Source: Streptococcus azizii
Lineage (GTDB): Bacteria; Bacillota; Bacilli; Lactobacillales; Streptococcaceae
Direction of reading: 5' to 3'
Assembly (NCBI RefSeq): GCF_001984715.1
Contig: NZ_MSPR01000010.1
Coordinates: 30,159 to 94,158 of the forward strand
DNA: 64,000 bases
Part shown: piece by piece, positions 38,455 through 49,561 of the stretch
Numbering within the stretch: the stretch's first letter is position 1
Layout of the letters: each line of letters starts with the position of its first letter
Program-made: the position numbers and the translations under genes
The notes under the pieces: generated by a model
What the model was told of the DNA's origin: nothing
What the model saw: the letters and a program-made list of their open reading frames with translations, nothing else
Databases searched by the model: none

Positions 38455-39041
38455 TCTTTCACACTTTCTAAAATATAATATCCCTTATCTTTTCTCAGGA
38501 TTGTGCAGTTTCCAAAAACCTCCTCCATTTTTGCTTTGGCGCTCGGTGCACCCTGCTTTTTCTGAATCACGATAAACAACCGTCCGCCAATCACCAGACA
38601 GTTATCCGCACCTTGGATGATTTCATGCACGACTGCCTTTCCTGCTCGAATCGGCGGATTTGAAATGACATAGTCAAAGGTTTCGGATACATTTTCATAA
38701 ATATCCGATTGAAAAATAGAGGCCTGAACCTTATTTCTGTCAGCATTTTGAATGGCCAAATCAATGGCTCGACTGTTAATATCAATCAGAGTGGGCAAAA
38801 CCCCAAAAACTTTCCCTAAAGTCAAACCAAGTGGACCATATCCACAGCCCACATCTAACAATCTTTTGCCCTCGTCCAAATCCACTGTATTTAAAAGAAC
38901 TTGGCTACCGTAGTCTACCATCTTCTTACTAAATACACCTGCATCAGTTAAGAAAAACATCTCTTGTCCGAGCAGAGTGACATGAAGCTCATGAAGATCA
39001 TGAGCCACACTAGGATTTTTCTCGTAATACATATTTACCAT
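38451..39041 (-). CDS. RsmC-like class I methyltransferase (16S rRNA G1207 type)
   Basis: 196 residues starting [18 protein letters not shown]-binding [13 protein letters not shown] (about 61-73) and the N6/N2-methylase motif SNPPIRAGK (about 130-138) place it with RsmC-like guanine-N2 methyltransferases; these streptococcal versions lack the N-terminal half of E. coli RsmC. The ATG at 39041 lies 6 nt after a TATAAT box, implying a leaderless message; the next ATG (39032) has AAGGG at a loose 10 nt. First gene of the nucleoside operon. Confidence 0.88.
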   Translation of the reverse strand: MVNMYYEKNPSVAHDLHELHVTLLGQEMFFLTDAGVFSKKMVDYGSQVLLNTVDLDEGKRLLDVGCGYGPLGLTLGKVFGVLPTLIDINSRAIDLAIQNADRNKVQASIFQSDIYENVSETFDYVISNPPIRAGKAVVHEIIQGADNCLVIGGRLFIVIQKKQGAPSAKAKMEEVFGNCTILRKDKGYYILESVKE

Positions 39042-39047
39042 ACCCTT

Positions 39048-39078
39048 ATTATACCATTTAATAAAAACGTTTACAAGA
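39048..39078 (-). promoter_or_regulatory. Promoter of the nucleoside operon with a cre-like site
   Basis: Minus strand: -35 TTGTAA, 17-nt spacer, extended -10 TGGTATAAT (hexamer 39048-39053). TTGTAAACGTTTTTAT overlaps the -35 and fits the CcpA cre consensus WTGNNARCGNWWWCAW except one base, suggesting catabolite control of nucleoside use. Confidence 0.6.
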
Positions 39079-39102
39079 GATTGCCTTACTCCTTTCAATC
39101 AT

Positions 39103-39131
39103 TTTACACTTGTAAAAAATCATGCTACAAT
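39103..39131 (+). promoter_or_regulatory. coaA promoter, apparently leaderless
   Basis: -35 TTTACA (39103-39108), 17-nt spacer, extended -10 TGCTACAAT (hexamer 39126-39131). Six nt separate it from the coaA ATG at 39138, with no Shine-Dalgarno. Confidence 0.65.
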
Positions 39132-39137
39132 GGTGCT

Positions 39138-40058
39138 ATGAAGAATGAACTAATCAATTTTGAAAAAATTAACCGTCAAACCTGGCAGCAACTGCATAGG
39201 AATACAACTGTTCCACTCACGCAGGATGAACTAAATTCTATCAAAAGTTTCAATGATACAATTAGCCTCCAAGATGTCCTTGATGTCTACCTGCCGCTCA
39301 TCAATCTGATTCGGATTTATAAGAAAGCAAGTGAGGACCTTTCTTTCTCTAAAAGCCTTTTTTTACAAAAAAAAATCAAGAGCCAACCCTTTATCATCGG
39401 AATTTCTGGAAGCGTGGCTGTCGGAAAATCAACGACTAGCAGGCTCTTGCAGATTTTACTGACGAGAACCTTTAAGCATGCCAAGGTGGAGATGGTCACA
39501 ACGGACGGCTTTCTCTATCCCAATGCCCTGCTGAAGGAAAAGAAGCTCCTTGATCGAAAGGGATTTCCCGAATCTTACAACATGGAATTGCTCCTTGACT
39601 TTTTGAATACCATTGAAAATGGACATGATTTCCAAATTCCTGTCTACTCCCATGAAGTCTACGATATTGTACCAGACCAGTATCAGACCATTTCAGCTCC
39701 TGACTTTCTAATCGTTGAAGGAATCAACATCTTTCAGAACCCCCAAAACCAACACCTCTACATCAGCGACTACTTCGATTTAGCTATCTATGTTGATGCA
39801 GCGGTAGAAAATATCGAGAGCTGGTATCTGGAACGCTTTAAGAAACTATTAACACTAGCTAAAAGTAACCCTAGTAATTACTATCACCGCTTTTTGAACA
39901 TGTCCGAGGAGGAAATCTCCAGCTTTGCCCACAGCATCTGGGAAACCATCAATCTAGTTAACCTAAGAGACTACATCGAGCCAACTCGACATCGGGCGGA
40001 CATCATTCTTCATAAGGCAAAAAATCATGAAATTGATGAAATTTACTTGAAAAAATAA
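39138..40058 (+). CDS. coaA: Pantothenate kinase, type I
   Basis: 306 residues, normal for bacterial type I PanK. Phosphorylates pantothenate, the first step of CoA synthesis. P-loop [12 protein letters not shown] (about 91-102), then [11 protein letters not shown] and the [17 protein letters not shown]-terminal block. The ATG at 39138 is 6 nt after a -10 box and lacks a ribosome site; longer readings begin inside the divergent promoter and were rejected. Followed by rpsT after about 70 bp with its own promoter. Confidence 0.96.
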   Translation: MKNELINFEKINRQTWQQLHRNTTVPLTQDELNSIKSFNDTISLQDVLDVYLPLINLIRIYKKASEDLSFSKSLFLQKKIKSQPFIIGISGSVAVGKSTTSRLLQILLTRTFKHAKVEMVTTDGFLYPNALLKEKKLLDRKGFPESYNMELLLDFLNTIENGHDFQIPVYSHEVYDIVPDQYQTISAPDFLIVEGINIFQNPQNQHLYISDYFDLAIYVDAAVENIESWYLERFKKLLTLAKSNPSNYYHRFLNMSEEEISSFAHSIWETINLVNLRDYIEPTRHRADIILHKAKNHEIDEIYLKK

Positions 40059-40065
40059 TTTCTTC

Positions 40066-40094
40066 TTGTCAAAATCTATTTTTTCAGATATAAT
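40066..40094 (+). promoter_or_regulatory. rpsT promoter
   Basis: -35 TTGTCA (40066-40071), 17-nt spacer, -10 TATAAT (40089-40094); leader of about 30 nt with GGAGGTG before the TTG start. Confidence 0.75.
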
Positions 40095-40130
40095 AGTATA
40101 GTTAGTATAGAATAGGTGGAGGTGAAACCA

Positions 40131-40364
40131 TTGGCAAACATTAAGTCAGCTATCAAACGTGCTGAATTGAACGTAAAACAAAACGAAAAAAACTCAGCTC
40201 AAAAATCAGCTATGCGTACTGCAATCAAAGCATTTGAAGCAAATCCTTCTGAGGAGCTTTTCCGCGCTGCTAGCTCAGCTATTGATAAAGCAGAAACTAA
40301 GGGCTTGATTCATAAAAACAAAGCGAGTCGCGACAAGGCACGTCTTGCATCAAAACTTGCATAA
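40131..40364 (+). CDS. rpsT: 30S ribosomal protein S20
   Basis: 77 residues, starting at TTG 40131 so the protein begins (M)[13 protein letters not shown] as in all S20 proteins; GGAGGTG lies 7 nt upstream. An ATG-like reading five codons earlier would add residues not found in the family and overlap the ribosome site. A UUG start is also used by E. coli rpsT, where it takes part in autoregulation; the same here is only inferred. Binds 16S rRNA in early assembly. Followed by a tandem terminator array. Confidence 0.96.
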   Translation: MANIKSAIKRAELNVKQNEKNSAQKSAMRTAIKAFEANPSEELFRAASSAIDKAETKGLIHKNKASRDKARLASKLA

Positions 40365-40640
40365 AAAAGAGGTCCAATGGACCTCTTTTTCACGAGCCTG
40401 GAAATGAGGTAGCGAGTCGTGGTCCAGTGGACCTCTTTTTCACGAGCCTGGAAATGAGGTAGCGAGTCGTGGTCCAATGGACCTCTTTTTCACGAGCCTG
40501 GAAATGAGGTGGCGAGTCGAGGTCCAATGGACCTCTTTTTCACGAGCCTAGAAATGAGATAGCGAGTCGAGGTCCATTGGACCTCTTTTTCACGAGCCTA
40601 GAAACGAGATAGCGAGTCGAGGCCACTGGATCTCTTTTTG
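40364..40640 (+). repeat. 50-bp tandem array of six terminator hairpins behind rpsT
   Basis: First hairpin AAAAAGAGGTCC-AAT-GGACCTCTTTTT (40364-40390) is a textbook terminator. The block GGTCCAATGGACCTCTTTTT then recurs at exact 50-bp intervals (40371, 40421, 40471, 40521, 40571) with a degenerate sixth at 40621. They are separated by a 30-bp spacer starting CACGAGCCTGGAAATGAG. Arms keep pairing while loops vary (AAT, AGT, AAT, AAT, ATT). Confidence 0.92.
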
Positions 40641-40655
40641 TTTTTTAAAGACTAT

Positions 40656-40694
40656 AAAAAGCTGACCGCCCGTTTGACAGGCAGTCAGCTTTTT
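40656..40694. terminator. Bidirectional terminator
   Basis: AAAAAGCTGACcGCC / GGCaGTCAGCTTTTT stem. Serves the reductase gene on the minus strand and backs up the rpsT array on the plus strand. A partial RUP-like end (to 40710) follows and touches the reductase stop codon. Confidence 0.85.
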
Positions 40695-40709
40695 AATCTT
40701 CATTGAGTA

Positions 40710-42545
<1,836 letters not shown>

Positions 42546-42736
42546 TTAACATAAAAATAAGATATTGCAACCGTTACCAGACTCTTTTCATCATTATGAG
42601 GAAAGTCAGAAAATTGCTATTTTTCAGTCTAATACTCAAAGAACATCCATAAACAGACGAGGAATACCGAGGTAGAGAACCTGGGCAACATACCATCCTT
42701 TTAGCGAGTATTGGCTAGAGGGCGCTGGGGCATTTT

Positions 42737-43957
42737 CTAATACCATTCCGTCACTTCAAAAGTGTAACTTTGTTCATTATAGACATATTTGTAGTTATTT
42801 ACCTCCCCCAAGGCCTGAAAAATGGCATTATTTTCTGCTGAGGCCAGTGCAATCATCTGTTCCGCCGCCTCCTTAGTGGCAAATTGGATATGAATGATAC
42901 TTGCTCCCTGTAGTCTTTGCTCAGTGATTGATTGTAAAACGGCTCCTTGATTAAACTCCGTAAAATAGACTCCTTTTTGAACATAGTAGTTTAGGGAATT
43001 GTCCGTACAAACGGGATAGGTCAGCTCCTGTGCTTGATAATAAGTATCCGTACCCCAGTACTTAAGCAAGTCTTTATCAGCCACTCTACTTCTTTCAAGC
43101 ATCTCATTTGGAACGCATAGGTAATCATAGGAAATATCTGTATAGACTTCTCCGCCCATCGCTTGATCAAAAACAGGATCTCCCCATGTTGTATCAACAC
43201 CGTAATATTGCCCATTGATATTGACCAAATTCCAAGCATGGCCAATCTCTCCCTCTGGCCCGCCTTTAGCAACTCCTGTCACATAGATACAATCAATTCC
43301 TGCTTTTTTGCACAAGTACTGAAAGGCTCGGCTATAGCCTGCACATACTGATTTTTTATCTACTAAAACACTCATAATGCCTTGGCTTCTCCAATTAAGA
43401 CGCTTACTCTTTAGTGCTTCTATATCATACTCTGTCTGCTTGATAATCGTCTCATAAAAATACTTAACCTTTTCATAATCTGACCCAGTCGGCATCTGTG
43501 CCAGTAGGCTAGTTACCTGTTCCTCTAATTGATTACCCACTGAAGATAAGTCGCTCGGATAAAATGGTTCTTCTAGGTCTAGGAAATCAATTCCATCCAT
43601 CATAGCGTCCTCATCAGTCAACCAATAAAATTCTGGATAGTCATTGGCAACAGATAGGTATACTCGTGCATAGCTCTCTTCATTGGTAAAGTCTATCTCA
43701 ATCACTTGCGTTCGTTTTTTTAAGCCATTTACAAATTGAAGATAGATGCGACGTTCCTTATCCGTACCTAATTGTTGATAGTAGAAATTTCTTTGGACCT
43801 CTTCTTTTAAATTGGTTAATTCAGCCTCAAGTTGCTTCTTTTCTTGAGAGGCTTCTACTTGAAAGGCATCCAACTGCTCGCTTGTCCTTTGTGTTGAACA
43901 AGCTGATAGAACCGTGACTGATAGTAGGGTTACTATACCGAAAGAAAGTTTTTTCAT
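42737..43957 (-). CDS. Lipoprotein with transglutaminase-like domain
   Basis: 406 residues. Lipobox TVLSAC (C20). A short coiled stretch (about 30-60) precedes a papain-like transglutaminase core: Cys in KKSVCAGYSRAFQYLC (C205), His in GEIGHAWNLV (H240), Asp in YYGVDTTWGDP (D255), so the catalytic triad is intact. Such surface proteins in Gram-positives may act as proteases or cross-linkers at the envelope; substrate unknown. Not obviously in an operon with ciaRH, from which repeats and a terminator separate it. Confidence 0.85.
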   Translation of the reverse strand: MKKLSFGIVTLLSVTVLSACSTQRTSEQLDAFQVEASQEKKQLEAELTNLKEEVQRNFYYQQLGTDKERRIYLQFVNGLKKRTQVIEIDFTNEESYARVYLSVANDYPEFYWLTDEDAMMDGIDFLDLEEPFYPSDLSSVGNQLEEQVTSLLAQMPTGSDYEKVKYFYETIIKQTEYDIEALKSKRLNWRSQGIMSVLVDKKSVCAGYSRAFQYLCKKAGIDCIYVTGVAKGGPEGEIGHAWNLVNINGQYYGVDTTWGDPVFDQAMGGEVYTDISYDYLCVPNEMLERSRVADKDLLKYWGTDTYYQAQELTYPVCTDNSLNYYVQKGVYFTEFNQGAVLQSITEQRLQGASIIHIQFATKEAAEQMIALASAENNAIFQALGEVNNYKYVYNEQSYTFEVTEWY

Positions 43958-44003
43958 CCTAACACTCCATATCTTTTTCTTTTATTTCAACTACCTTCGA
44001 TGG

Positions 44004-44170
44004 ATACTCTTTAACAATCAAAAAGCAAACGGATACTCTTAAAAATCAAAAGGAACCGTCGTAAAGAGTCTCGGTTTTTGATTTTTATTGAGTAGAAGAA
44101 CCAGACTATTGTTGCTGTTCCTTGAGTATCAATGGTGGGAGTTCTCCGAATTTCTATTTTCTTTGAGTAT
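44004..44170 (+). repeat. Nested RUP-like repeats, copy 6
   Basis: An outer element from ATACTCTTTAACAATCAAAA (44004) to TTTCTATTTTCTTTGAGTAT (44170) is interrupted by a second copy from ATACTCTTAAAAATCAAAAG (44034) to TTTGATTTTTATTGAGTA (about 44094). An insertion of one repeat into another explains it. Confidence 0.65.
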
Positions 44171-44205
44171 ACCATATCATCATTCCTATATTTTGTCAAC
44201 GATAG

Positions 44206-44233
44206 AAAAATAGACTAGGTTCTCCCTAGTCTA
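44206..44233 (-). terminator. Terminator after ciaH
   Basis: Minus-strand stem CCTAGTCTA-type inverted repeat (44211-44219 with 44225-44233), 5-nt loop, followed by TTTTTC. Confidence 0.8.
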
Positions 44234-44246
44234 GTCATCTAGTCTC

Positions 44247-45626
44247 TTATGCTTGCTTGGGTAAACGTAGCTCAAAAACGCTTCCTTTGGGCTGATTATC
44301 CTTCACGCTTATCTGACCACCGAGGGCTTCTACGATTTGCTTGGCAAGAGACAGTCCGAGGCCGAAGCCACCTTTTTGACGAGTTCTTGCCTTATCCACG
44401 CGGTAGAAACGGTCAAAAATCTTTGTTTTGTTTTCAGGGCTAATCCCAAGACCATTGTCTGCAACCCTGATGACAAGGAAGCGGTCTTTCATCAAGATGT
44501 CAATCCAGATATGCCCGTCACTCTCTGAATATTTCATGGCATTATCCACCAAGATAGTCATCAGCTGCTTAAGCAAGGTCTTATCTGTATACAGCACTTC
44601 CTCCACTTGATTGTTGACCTCCAAGATTTTACCATTTTCTTCGGCTATAATGCTATAGTTTGCTAGGGTTTTATCAAAGAAAGTAGGTTGAACAGCCACA
44701 ATTTCTGGTTTTAAGCCATCCTCACGTCTAGCAAGGTTTAATAAATTGGTGGTTAACAGCCGCATGTTGCGCACTTCTGCTAGGCTTGAGGCGATATTCT
44801 CACTACTATCCATAATCGTTGCTTCCGGATGTCTAAAGAGACTTTCTAAGCGATTTTGCAAGACAGTGAGGGGAGTTCGCAATTCATGGCTAGCATTTTC
44901 CACGAACTCCTTCTGCTTTTGAAAACTGACTAAGAGCGGGCGCATACTGACGTTTGAAAGATAGATACTGGCCACAATCGAAATCAACCAAAAGCCAATC
45001 ATGACAAACATGACCGTTGATTCGTAAGTCGCAATGGAAGACTTAATTTGACTGGTGTTAAAAAGAATGGCGGCATATTTGATGTCTAGACCCGTGTAGG
45101 CTGAGACAGCGTCGCTCGGCAAGGCAAGCGTCATACAGCGATAGTACTCTTGCTCACCAAAGGGAGTTGTCACGGCACACTCCTTAATGCTGTCTAAAGA
45201 CTTCTTGTCAACGCTTAAACTCGCCAAACCAGAGAAATAATCCACTTGGTTGAGTCGGTTGCCCTTGCTATCGTAGAGGATTACGTGGTAATTGGCATTC
45301 AGCCTGATTTTGGACGTTGTATAAAAGAGCTTATATTTTTTTTCGTCATCCGTTGCATCCTTGTCCTCTTGGTCCCCACTGGTATTTTTTTCCCAAACGA
45401 TTTCTGCTTCAGGCGACAGACCTCTAGCTCTTGCAAATTCCATCATCACCTCTGGATTATTGGCAATTTCCTTGAAATTTTCGTCTGAAGTCCGATACAT
45501 GGTAGAGCGCATTAGCTGAAAAATAATAAGGGTCATTAAACCGAAAATAAGGGTAAAAACAGCAAAATAACGGATAAAATATGAAAAATTATCCGTGCGG
45601 TAGAGCTTGCGAAATTTAGTCAACAT
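44247..45626 (-). CDS. ciaH: Sensor histidine kinase CiaH
   Basis: 459 residues. Two membrane segments (about 17-38 and 204-224) flank an extracytoplasmic sensor of about 165 residues. Then the HisKA domain with the phosphorylated histidine in [17 protein letters not shown] (H247) and HATPase with [10 protein letters not shown] (N box), [13 protein letters not shown] and [14 protein letters not shown]. Near-identity of its partner to pneumococcal CiaR supports the name. Overlaps ciaR by 11 bp. The system governs envelope stress, competence and beta-lactam tolerance in streptococci. Confidence 0.95.
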   Translation of the reverse strand: MLTKFRKLYRTDNFSYFIRYFAVFTLIFGLMTLIIFQLMRSTMYRTSDENFKEIANNPEVMMEFARARGLSPEAEIVWEKNTSGDQEDKDATDDEKKYKLFYTTSKIRLNANYHVILYDSKGNRLNQVDYFSGLASLSVDKKSLDSIKECAVTTPFGEQEYYRCMTLALPSDAVSAYTGLDIKYAAILFNTSQIKSSIATYESTVMFVMIGFWLISIVASIYLSNVSMRPLLVSFQKQKEFVENASHELRTPLTVLQNRLESLFRHPEATIMDSSENIASSLAEVRNMRLLTTNLLNLARREDGLKPEIVAVQPTFFDKTLANYSIIAEENGKILEVNNQVEEVLYTDKTLLKQLMTILVDNAMKYSESDGHIWIDILMKDRFLVIRVADNGLGISPENKTKIFDRFYRVDKARTRQKGGFGLGLSLAKQIVEALGGQISVKDNQPKGSVFELRLPKQA

Positions 45627-46290
45627 TTTTTAAAATATAACCGACACTTCTGAGGGTTTGCAACTGCTCACCAAAGGCCGTTCCTTTCAATTTTTTCCTA
45701 ATTTTAGAAACATAGACTTCTACCACTGAAATGGTCGTATCGCTATCAAATCCCCAAATCCGATCAAAGATTTGTGTCTTAGGGAGAATCACATTTTGAT
45801 TCTGCAAGAAATAAACAAGCAGGTCGAATTCCTTTCCGAGAAACTCTACTTCATCATGATTGACAGTGGTGGTGTTGGTCGACAGGTCGACAGACAATTC
45901 CCCAAAATTCAAGACATTTTCATTAAATTTCCCCGAGCGTTTCAAAAGGGCTTGAATCCTCATTTTTAATTCTTCCAGGTAAAAGGGTTTGGTCAAGTAG
46001 TCATCCGCCCCCAATTCAAAGCCATGCCCCTTGTCGTCCAAACTTTCCTTGGCAGTGGTAATCAAGACTGGGGTAGTGATACCTTTTTCTCGTAACTCCT
46101 TGAGAACCTGAAAGCCATCCTTTTCCGGTAACATTAAATCCAGCAAAATCAGATCATAGACACCCGACTCTGCCTCATATAAGCCTTCATCACCGTCAAA
46201 TACCTGCATCACATCTGCGAAATCATCTAAAAAATCAAACACTGAATTTGATAAACTCAAATCATCTTCTACTAATAGTATCTTAATCAT
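45616..46290 (-). CDS. ciaR: Response regulator CiaR
   Basis: 224 residues from the ATG at 46290 (GGGGAG upstream). Receiver domain with acidic pocket EDD (8-10), phospho-acceptor D51 in [13 protein letters not shown] and K in DDYLTKPF; OmpR-type winged helix ending [12 protein letters not shown]. The sequence is very close to pneumococcal CiaR as remembered. Extended -10 TGGTATAAT at 46312-46320 gives a short leader. Separated from phoU upstream by a terminator, so ciaRH is its own unit. Confidence 0.97.
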   Translation of the reverse strand: MIKILLVEDDLSLSNSVFDFLDDFADVMQVFDGDEGLYEAESGVYDLILLDLMLPEKDGFQVLKELREKGITTPVLITTAKESLDDKGHGFELGADDYLTKPFYLEELKMRIQALLKRSGKFNENVLNFGELSVDLSTNTTTVNHDEVEFLGKEFDLLVYFLQNQNVILPKTQIFDRIWGFDSDTTISVVEVYVSKIRKKLKGTAFGEQLQTLRSVGYILKNVD

Positions 46291-46311
46291 TCTCGTCTCC
46301 CCTATGCTATC

Positions 46312-46320
46312 ATTATACCA
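46312..46320 (-). promoter_or_regulatory. ciaRH extended -10
   Basis: Minus-strand TGGTATAAT, hexamer 46312-46317; leader of about 15 nt including GGGGAG. Confidence 0.65.
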
Positions 46321-46367
46321 TGAAGTTTTCTGTTTCCTGTATTTTAGCCGACTAAACTTAAAAGAAG

Positions 46368-46394
46368 CTAAAAATCTGGGGAGTAGCCCAGATT
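46368..46394 (-). terminator. Terminator of the pst-phoU operon
   Basis: Minus-strand stem AATCTGGG / CCCAGATT with loop CTACTC followed by TTT, directly after the phoU stop. Confidence 0.8.
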
Positions 46395-46397
46395 CTT

Positions 46398-47054
46398 TTA
46401 TAATTCTGTGATATTTCCTGTACGGAGGTAGACGACCCACTCGCAAATATTTTTGGCGTAATCACCGATACGTTCAAGATAAGAGATAACTTGGAAATAA
46501 TCCCGTCCAGCGATTAAGGCATCTGGATTTTTCTTGATTTCTTCTGTTGCTAACTCTTGAATATCGTTGTAATATTGGTTAATGATTTCATCTTGAGCAG
46601 CTAGCTCATAGGCCTGCTCAGTGTCGCCACCATTTAAATACAACTCTAAGGCAGCTTCGACCAATTTACGAACCTCACGCCCCATTTTTTTGATCTCCGC
46701 TTCAACAATCTGAATGCGGGTTTCCCCCTTCATACGAATCGCCGCTTCTGCGATTGACACTGCATGATCGCCCATGCGTTCTAAGTCGTTTGTTGCTTTT
46801 AAAACGGTGATTACCGTACGTAAGTCGGTGGATACGGGATGTTGCAAGGCGATGATTTCAAGCGATTTTTTCTCTAGCTTGATTTCAAAGGCGTTGATTT
46901 TTGCATCTGACTCAATCACTTCCTTAGCTAACTCACGGTCATGGGTGATAAATGCCTGCACAGTATTTTTAAGCTGTCCAAGAACTTCATTTCCCATGGC
47001 ATAAAACTGATTGTGCAATTTGTCTAATTCTTCTTCAAATTGTGTTCTTAACAT
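46398..47054 (-). CDS. phoU: Phosphate transport regulator PhoU
   Basis: 218 residues, two repeated three-helix PhoU bundles with the E/D-rich metal motifs ([16 protein letters not shown] near 95 and [16 protein letters not shown] near 200). Modulates the Pst transporter and phosphate signalling. Last gene of pstS-C-A-B2-B1-phoU, 20 bp behind pstB1. Confidence 0.96.
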   Translation of the reverse strand: MLRTQFEEELDKLHNQFYAMGNEVLGQLKNTVQAFITHDRELAKEVIESDAKINAFEIKLEKKSLEIIALQHPVSTDLRTVITVLKATNDLERMGDHAVSIAEAAIRMKGETRIQIVEAEIKKMGREVRKLVEAALELYLNGGDTEQAYELAAQDEIINQYYNDIQELATEEIKKNPDALIAGRDYFQVISYLERIGDYAKNICEWVVYLRTGNITEL

Positions 47055-47074
47055 AAATTATTCGTTCCTTTTTA

Positions 47075-47833
47075 TTATCCAAATTTTCCTGTAATATAGT
47101 CCTCGGTTTCCTTGTGGCAAGGATTTAAAAAGACTTGCTTGGTCTTATCATACTCAATCAAATCCCCGGCTAGGAAAAAACCAGTTCTGTCAGAAATCCG
47201 TGAGGCTTGTTGCATTGAGCGAGTGACCAAGACCATGGTGTACTTATCTTTCAAACCGTGTAGAGTGTCTTCAATCTTTCCAGCTGAAATCGGATCGAGC
47301 GCTGATGTCGGCTCGTCAAGGAGGATAATTTTAGGACTGGTCGCAAGAACCCGTGCCACACAAACCCGTTGCTGTTGTCCACCTGATAAACCGAGGGCAG
47401 AATCATGTAACCGATCCTTGACTTCCTCCCAGATAGACGCACCTATCAAGGATTTCTCCACCGCCTCATCTAAAACCTGCTTGTCCTTAACACCATTGAT
47501 TCGTAGACCATAGACAACATTTTCATAAATGGACATAGGAAATGGATTGGGCTGCTGAAAGACCATGCCAATCTCTTTACGTAAATCAACGGTATCCGTT
47601 CGTGGACTGTAGATATTCCGACCGTTATAATCAATCGCTCCCGTCAAGGTCACTTCAGGATTCAAATCTCCCATACGGTTAATGGAGCGTAAGAGCGTTG
47701 ACTTTCCAGAGCCAGATGGTCCTATCAGGGCAGTGATTTCATTTGGATAAAAATCAATAGAAACGTTGTTCAGAGCCTTTTTTTTATTGTAGTAAACAGA
47801 CAGGTCTTTAACTTGTAAAATCGGTGCTGTCAT
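47075..47833 (-). CDS. pstB1: Phosphate ABC importer ATPase PstB1
   Basis: 252 residues from the ATG at 47833 (AAAGGA upstream; the preceding GTG is closer). Walker [10 protein letters not shown], signature LSGGQQQRV, Walker [13 protein letters not shown]. The H-loop reads [10 protein letters not shown] where an ATPase normally has THNMQQA, so the switch histidine is Arg. This suggests an impaired site and asymmetric pairing with PstB2, which keeps the His. Two pstB genes in tandem are usual in streptococci. Confidence 0.95.
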   Translation of the reverse strand: MTAPILQVKDLSVYYNKKKALNNVSIDFYPNEITALIGPSGSGKSTLLRSINRMGDLNPEVTLTGAIDYNGRNIYSPRTDTVDLRKEIGMVFQQPNPFPMSIYENVVYGLRINGVKDKQVLDEAVEKSLIGASIWEEVKDRLHDSALGLSGGQQQRVCVARVLATSPKIILLDEPTSALDPISAGKIEDTLHGLKDKYTMVLVTRSMQQASRISDRTGFFLAGDLIEYDKTKQVFLNPCHKETEDYITGKFG

Positions 47834-47845
47834 CACATTTCCTTT

Positions 47846-48649
47846 CTATCCAAAGTGTCCTGATACATAATCAGTCGTTGATTGAAGTTTCGCATTTTGG
47901 AAGATATGAGCCGTCTTGTCATACTCAATCAAATCTCCCAAGTAGAAGAAGGCTGTATAGTCACTCGCACGAGCCGCTTGCTGCATATTGTGGGTCACGA
48001 TGATAATCGTATAGTTCTTCTTCAATTCAAACATGGTCTCTTCCAGTTGCATGGTCGCAATCGGGTCAAGCGCTGAAGCAGGCTCATCCATGAGTAAGAT
48101 TTCAGGTTTCACAGAAATCGCGCGTGCAATACATAGACGCTGCTGCTGTCCCCCTGATAGAGTAAAGGCTGATTTGTGCAAGTCATCCTTTACCTGGTCC
48201 CACAGAGCAGCCTGTTTGAGAGAGGTTTCAACAATTTCATCCAAGACTTTTTTATCTTTTACACCTGCACGCTCATGGGCAAAGGTGATATTGCGATAGA
48301 TGGACTTTGCAAAGGGATTGGGGCGCTGAAAGACCATACCGATATGTTTTCTAATCTCATAGACATTCATATCTGGGCGGTTGATGTCAATCCCCTCATA
48401 GAGGATTTGTCCTGTTACCTTGGCAATATCGATGGTATCATTCATCCGATTGAGACTGCGAAGATAGGTTGATTTCCCACAACCTGATGGACCAATCAAG
48501 GCTGTAATTTTATTTTTCTCAAACTGCATATCAATGCCCTTTATCGCCTCATTTTTACCGTAGTAAACATGGACATCCTTGGTTGAAAGGGCAATCTTTT
48601 CTTCTGGAAAAGTGATGATATGGCGTTCATTCCAGTTATAATCTGCCAT
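47846..48649 (-). CDS. pstB2: Phosphate ABC importer ATPase PstB2
   Basis: 267 residues. Canonical motifs: Walker [10 protein letters not shown], signature LSGGQQQRL, Walker [14 protein letters not shown]-loop [15 protein letters not shown]-terminal extension of about 20 residues before the ATPase core compared with PstB1. Lies 12 bp before pstB1 and 24 bp after pstA. Confidence 0.96.
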   Translation of the reverse strand: MADYNWNERHIITFPEEKIALSTKDVHVYYGKNEAIKGIDMQFEKNKITALIGPSGCGKSTYLRSLNRMNDTIDIAKVTGQILYEGIDINRPDMNVYEIRKHIGMVFQRPNPFAKSIYRNITFAHERAGVKDKKVLDEIVETSLKQAALWDQVKDDLHKSAFTLSGGQQQRLCIARAISVKPEILLMDEPASALDPIATMQLEETMFELKKNYTIIIVTHNMQQAARASDYTAFFYLGDLIEYDKTAHIFQNAKLQSTTDYVSGHFG

Positions 48650-48673
48650 TTTTTCTCCTTATAAGTCTGACAC

Positions 48674-49561
48674 CTAAGCTGCCGAAGTCATTTTCGCATG
48701 AAGTTTCTTACCAATATAGCGTGCAGACAGGTTAAAAATCAAGATAAATACCAATAAAATGGCTGCACTACCAGCAGAAACCTGCGTCGCATCTGGAATT
48801 GTCCCCTCGCTATTTACCTTCCAGATGTGGACTGCAAGAGTCTCAGATTGACGGAAGATAGAAATCGGACTGGTAACGCTGAGCGGATTCCAATTAGTCC
48901 AGTCAAGAGCTGGTGCTGATTGACCTGCTGTATAGATGAGAGCTGCCGCCTCACCAAAAATCCGACCGGAAGCCAAGACGATACCCGTGACAATTCCCGG
49001 AAGGGCTTCTGGAATAACGACATGAAGAACAGTCTCCCAACGAGACAAACCAAGAGCAAGCCCCGCCTCACGCTGGGTGTGGTGAACATGTCGCAGGCTA
49101 TCTTCCACATTACGCGTCATTTGTGGGAGGTTAAAGACAGTGAGGGCCAATGCCCCTGACAAGATGGAAAAACCATACTCAAACTGTACTACGAAAATCA
49201 AGTAACCAAACAAACCAACGACAACTGAAGGGAGAGAGGATAAAATTTCAATACAGGTCCGGATAAAGTTTGTTAAAGGACCTTTCTTCGCATACTCAGC
49301 CAGGTAGATACCCGCTCCTGTTGATAGAGGAACGGAAATCAGGAGGGTGACAACCAGGAGGAAGAAAGAATTATAGAGTTGAATCCCAATCCCTCCCCCT
49401 GCTTTGTAAGAGGAGGATTTGCTGGTTAGAAACTGCCAACTGATATGGGGCAGACCACGGAGCAAGATATAAAGAATGAGTGACGTTAGAATCACAACAA
49501 TCACACCAGCGATCGAGTAAAGAATACCTGTCGCCAATTTATCGAATTTTTTAGCGTGCAT
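48674..49561 (-). CDS. pstA: Phosphate ABC importer permease PstA
   Basis: 295 residues, six predicted membrane segments (first at about 10-33). Inner-membrane component loop EAGLALGLSRWETVLHVVIPEALPGI. Pairs with PstC; its start overlaps the pstC end by 11 bp. Confidence 0.96.
   Translation of the reverse strand: MHAKKFDKLATGILYSIAGVIVVILTSLILYILLRGLPHISWQFLTSKSSSYKAGGGIGIQLYNSFFLLVVTLLISVPLSTGAGIYLAEYAKKGPLTNFIRTCIEILSSLPSVVVGLFGYLIFVVQFEYGFSILSGALALTVFNLPQMTRNVEDSLRHVHHTQREAGLALGLSRWETVLHVVIPEALPGIVTGIVLASGRIFGEAAALIYTAGQSAPALDWTNWNPLSVTSPISIFRQSETLAVHIWKVNSEGTIPDATQVSAGSAAILLVFILIFNLSARYIGKKLHAKMTSAA

Noticed and set aside
40364..40640. Regularly spaced repeats resembling a CRISPR array
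   Set aside because: Both the 20-bp block and the 30-bp spacer are repeated nearly unchanged, the blocks are terminators, and no cas genes are present.
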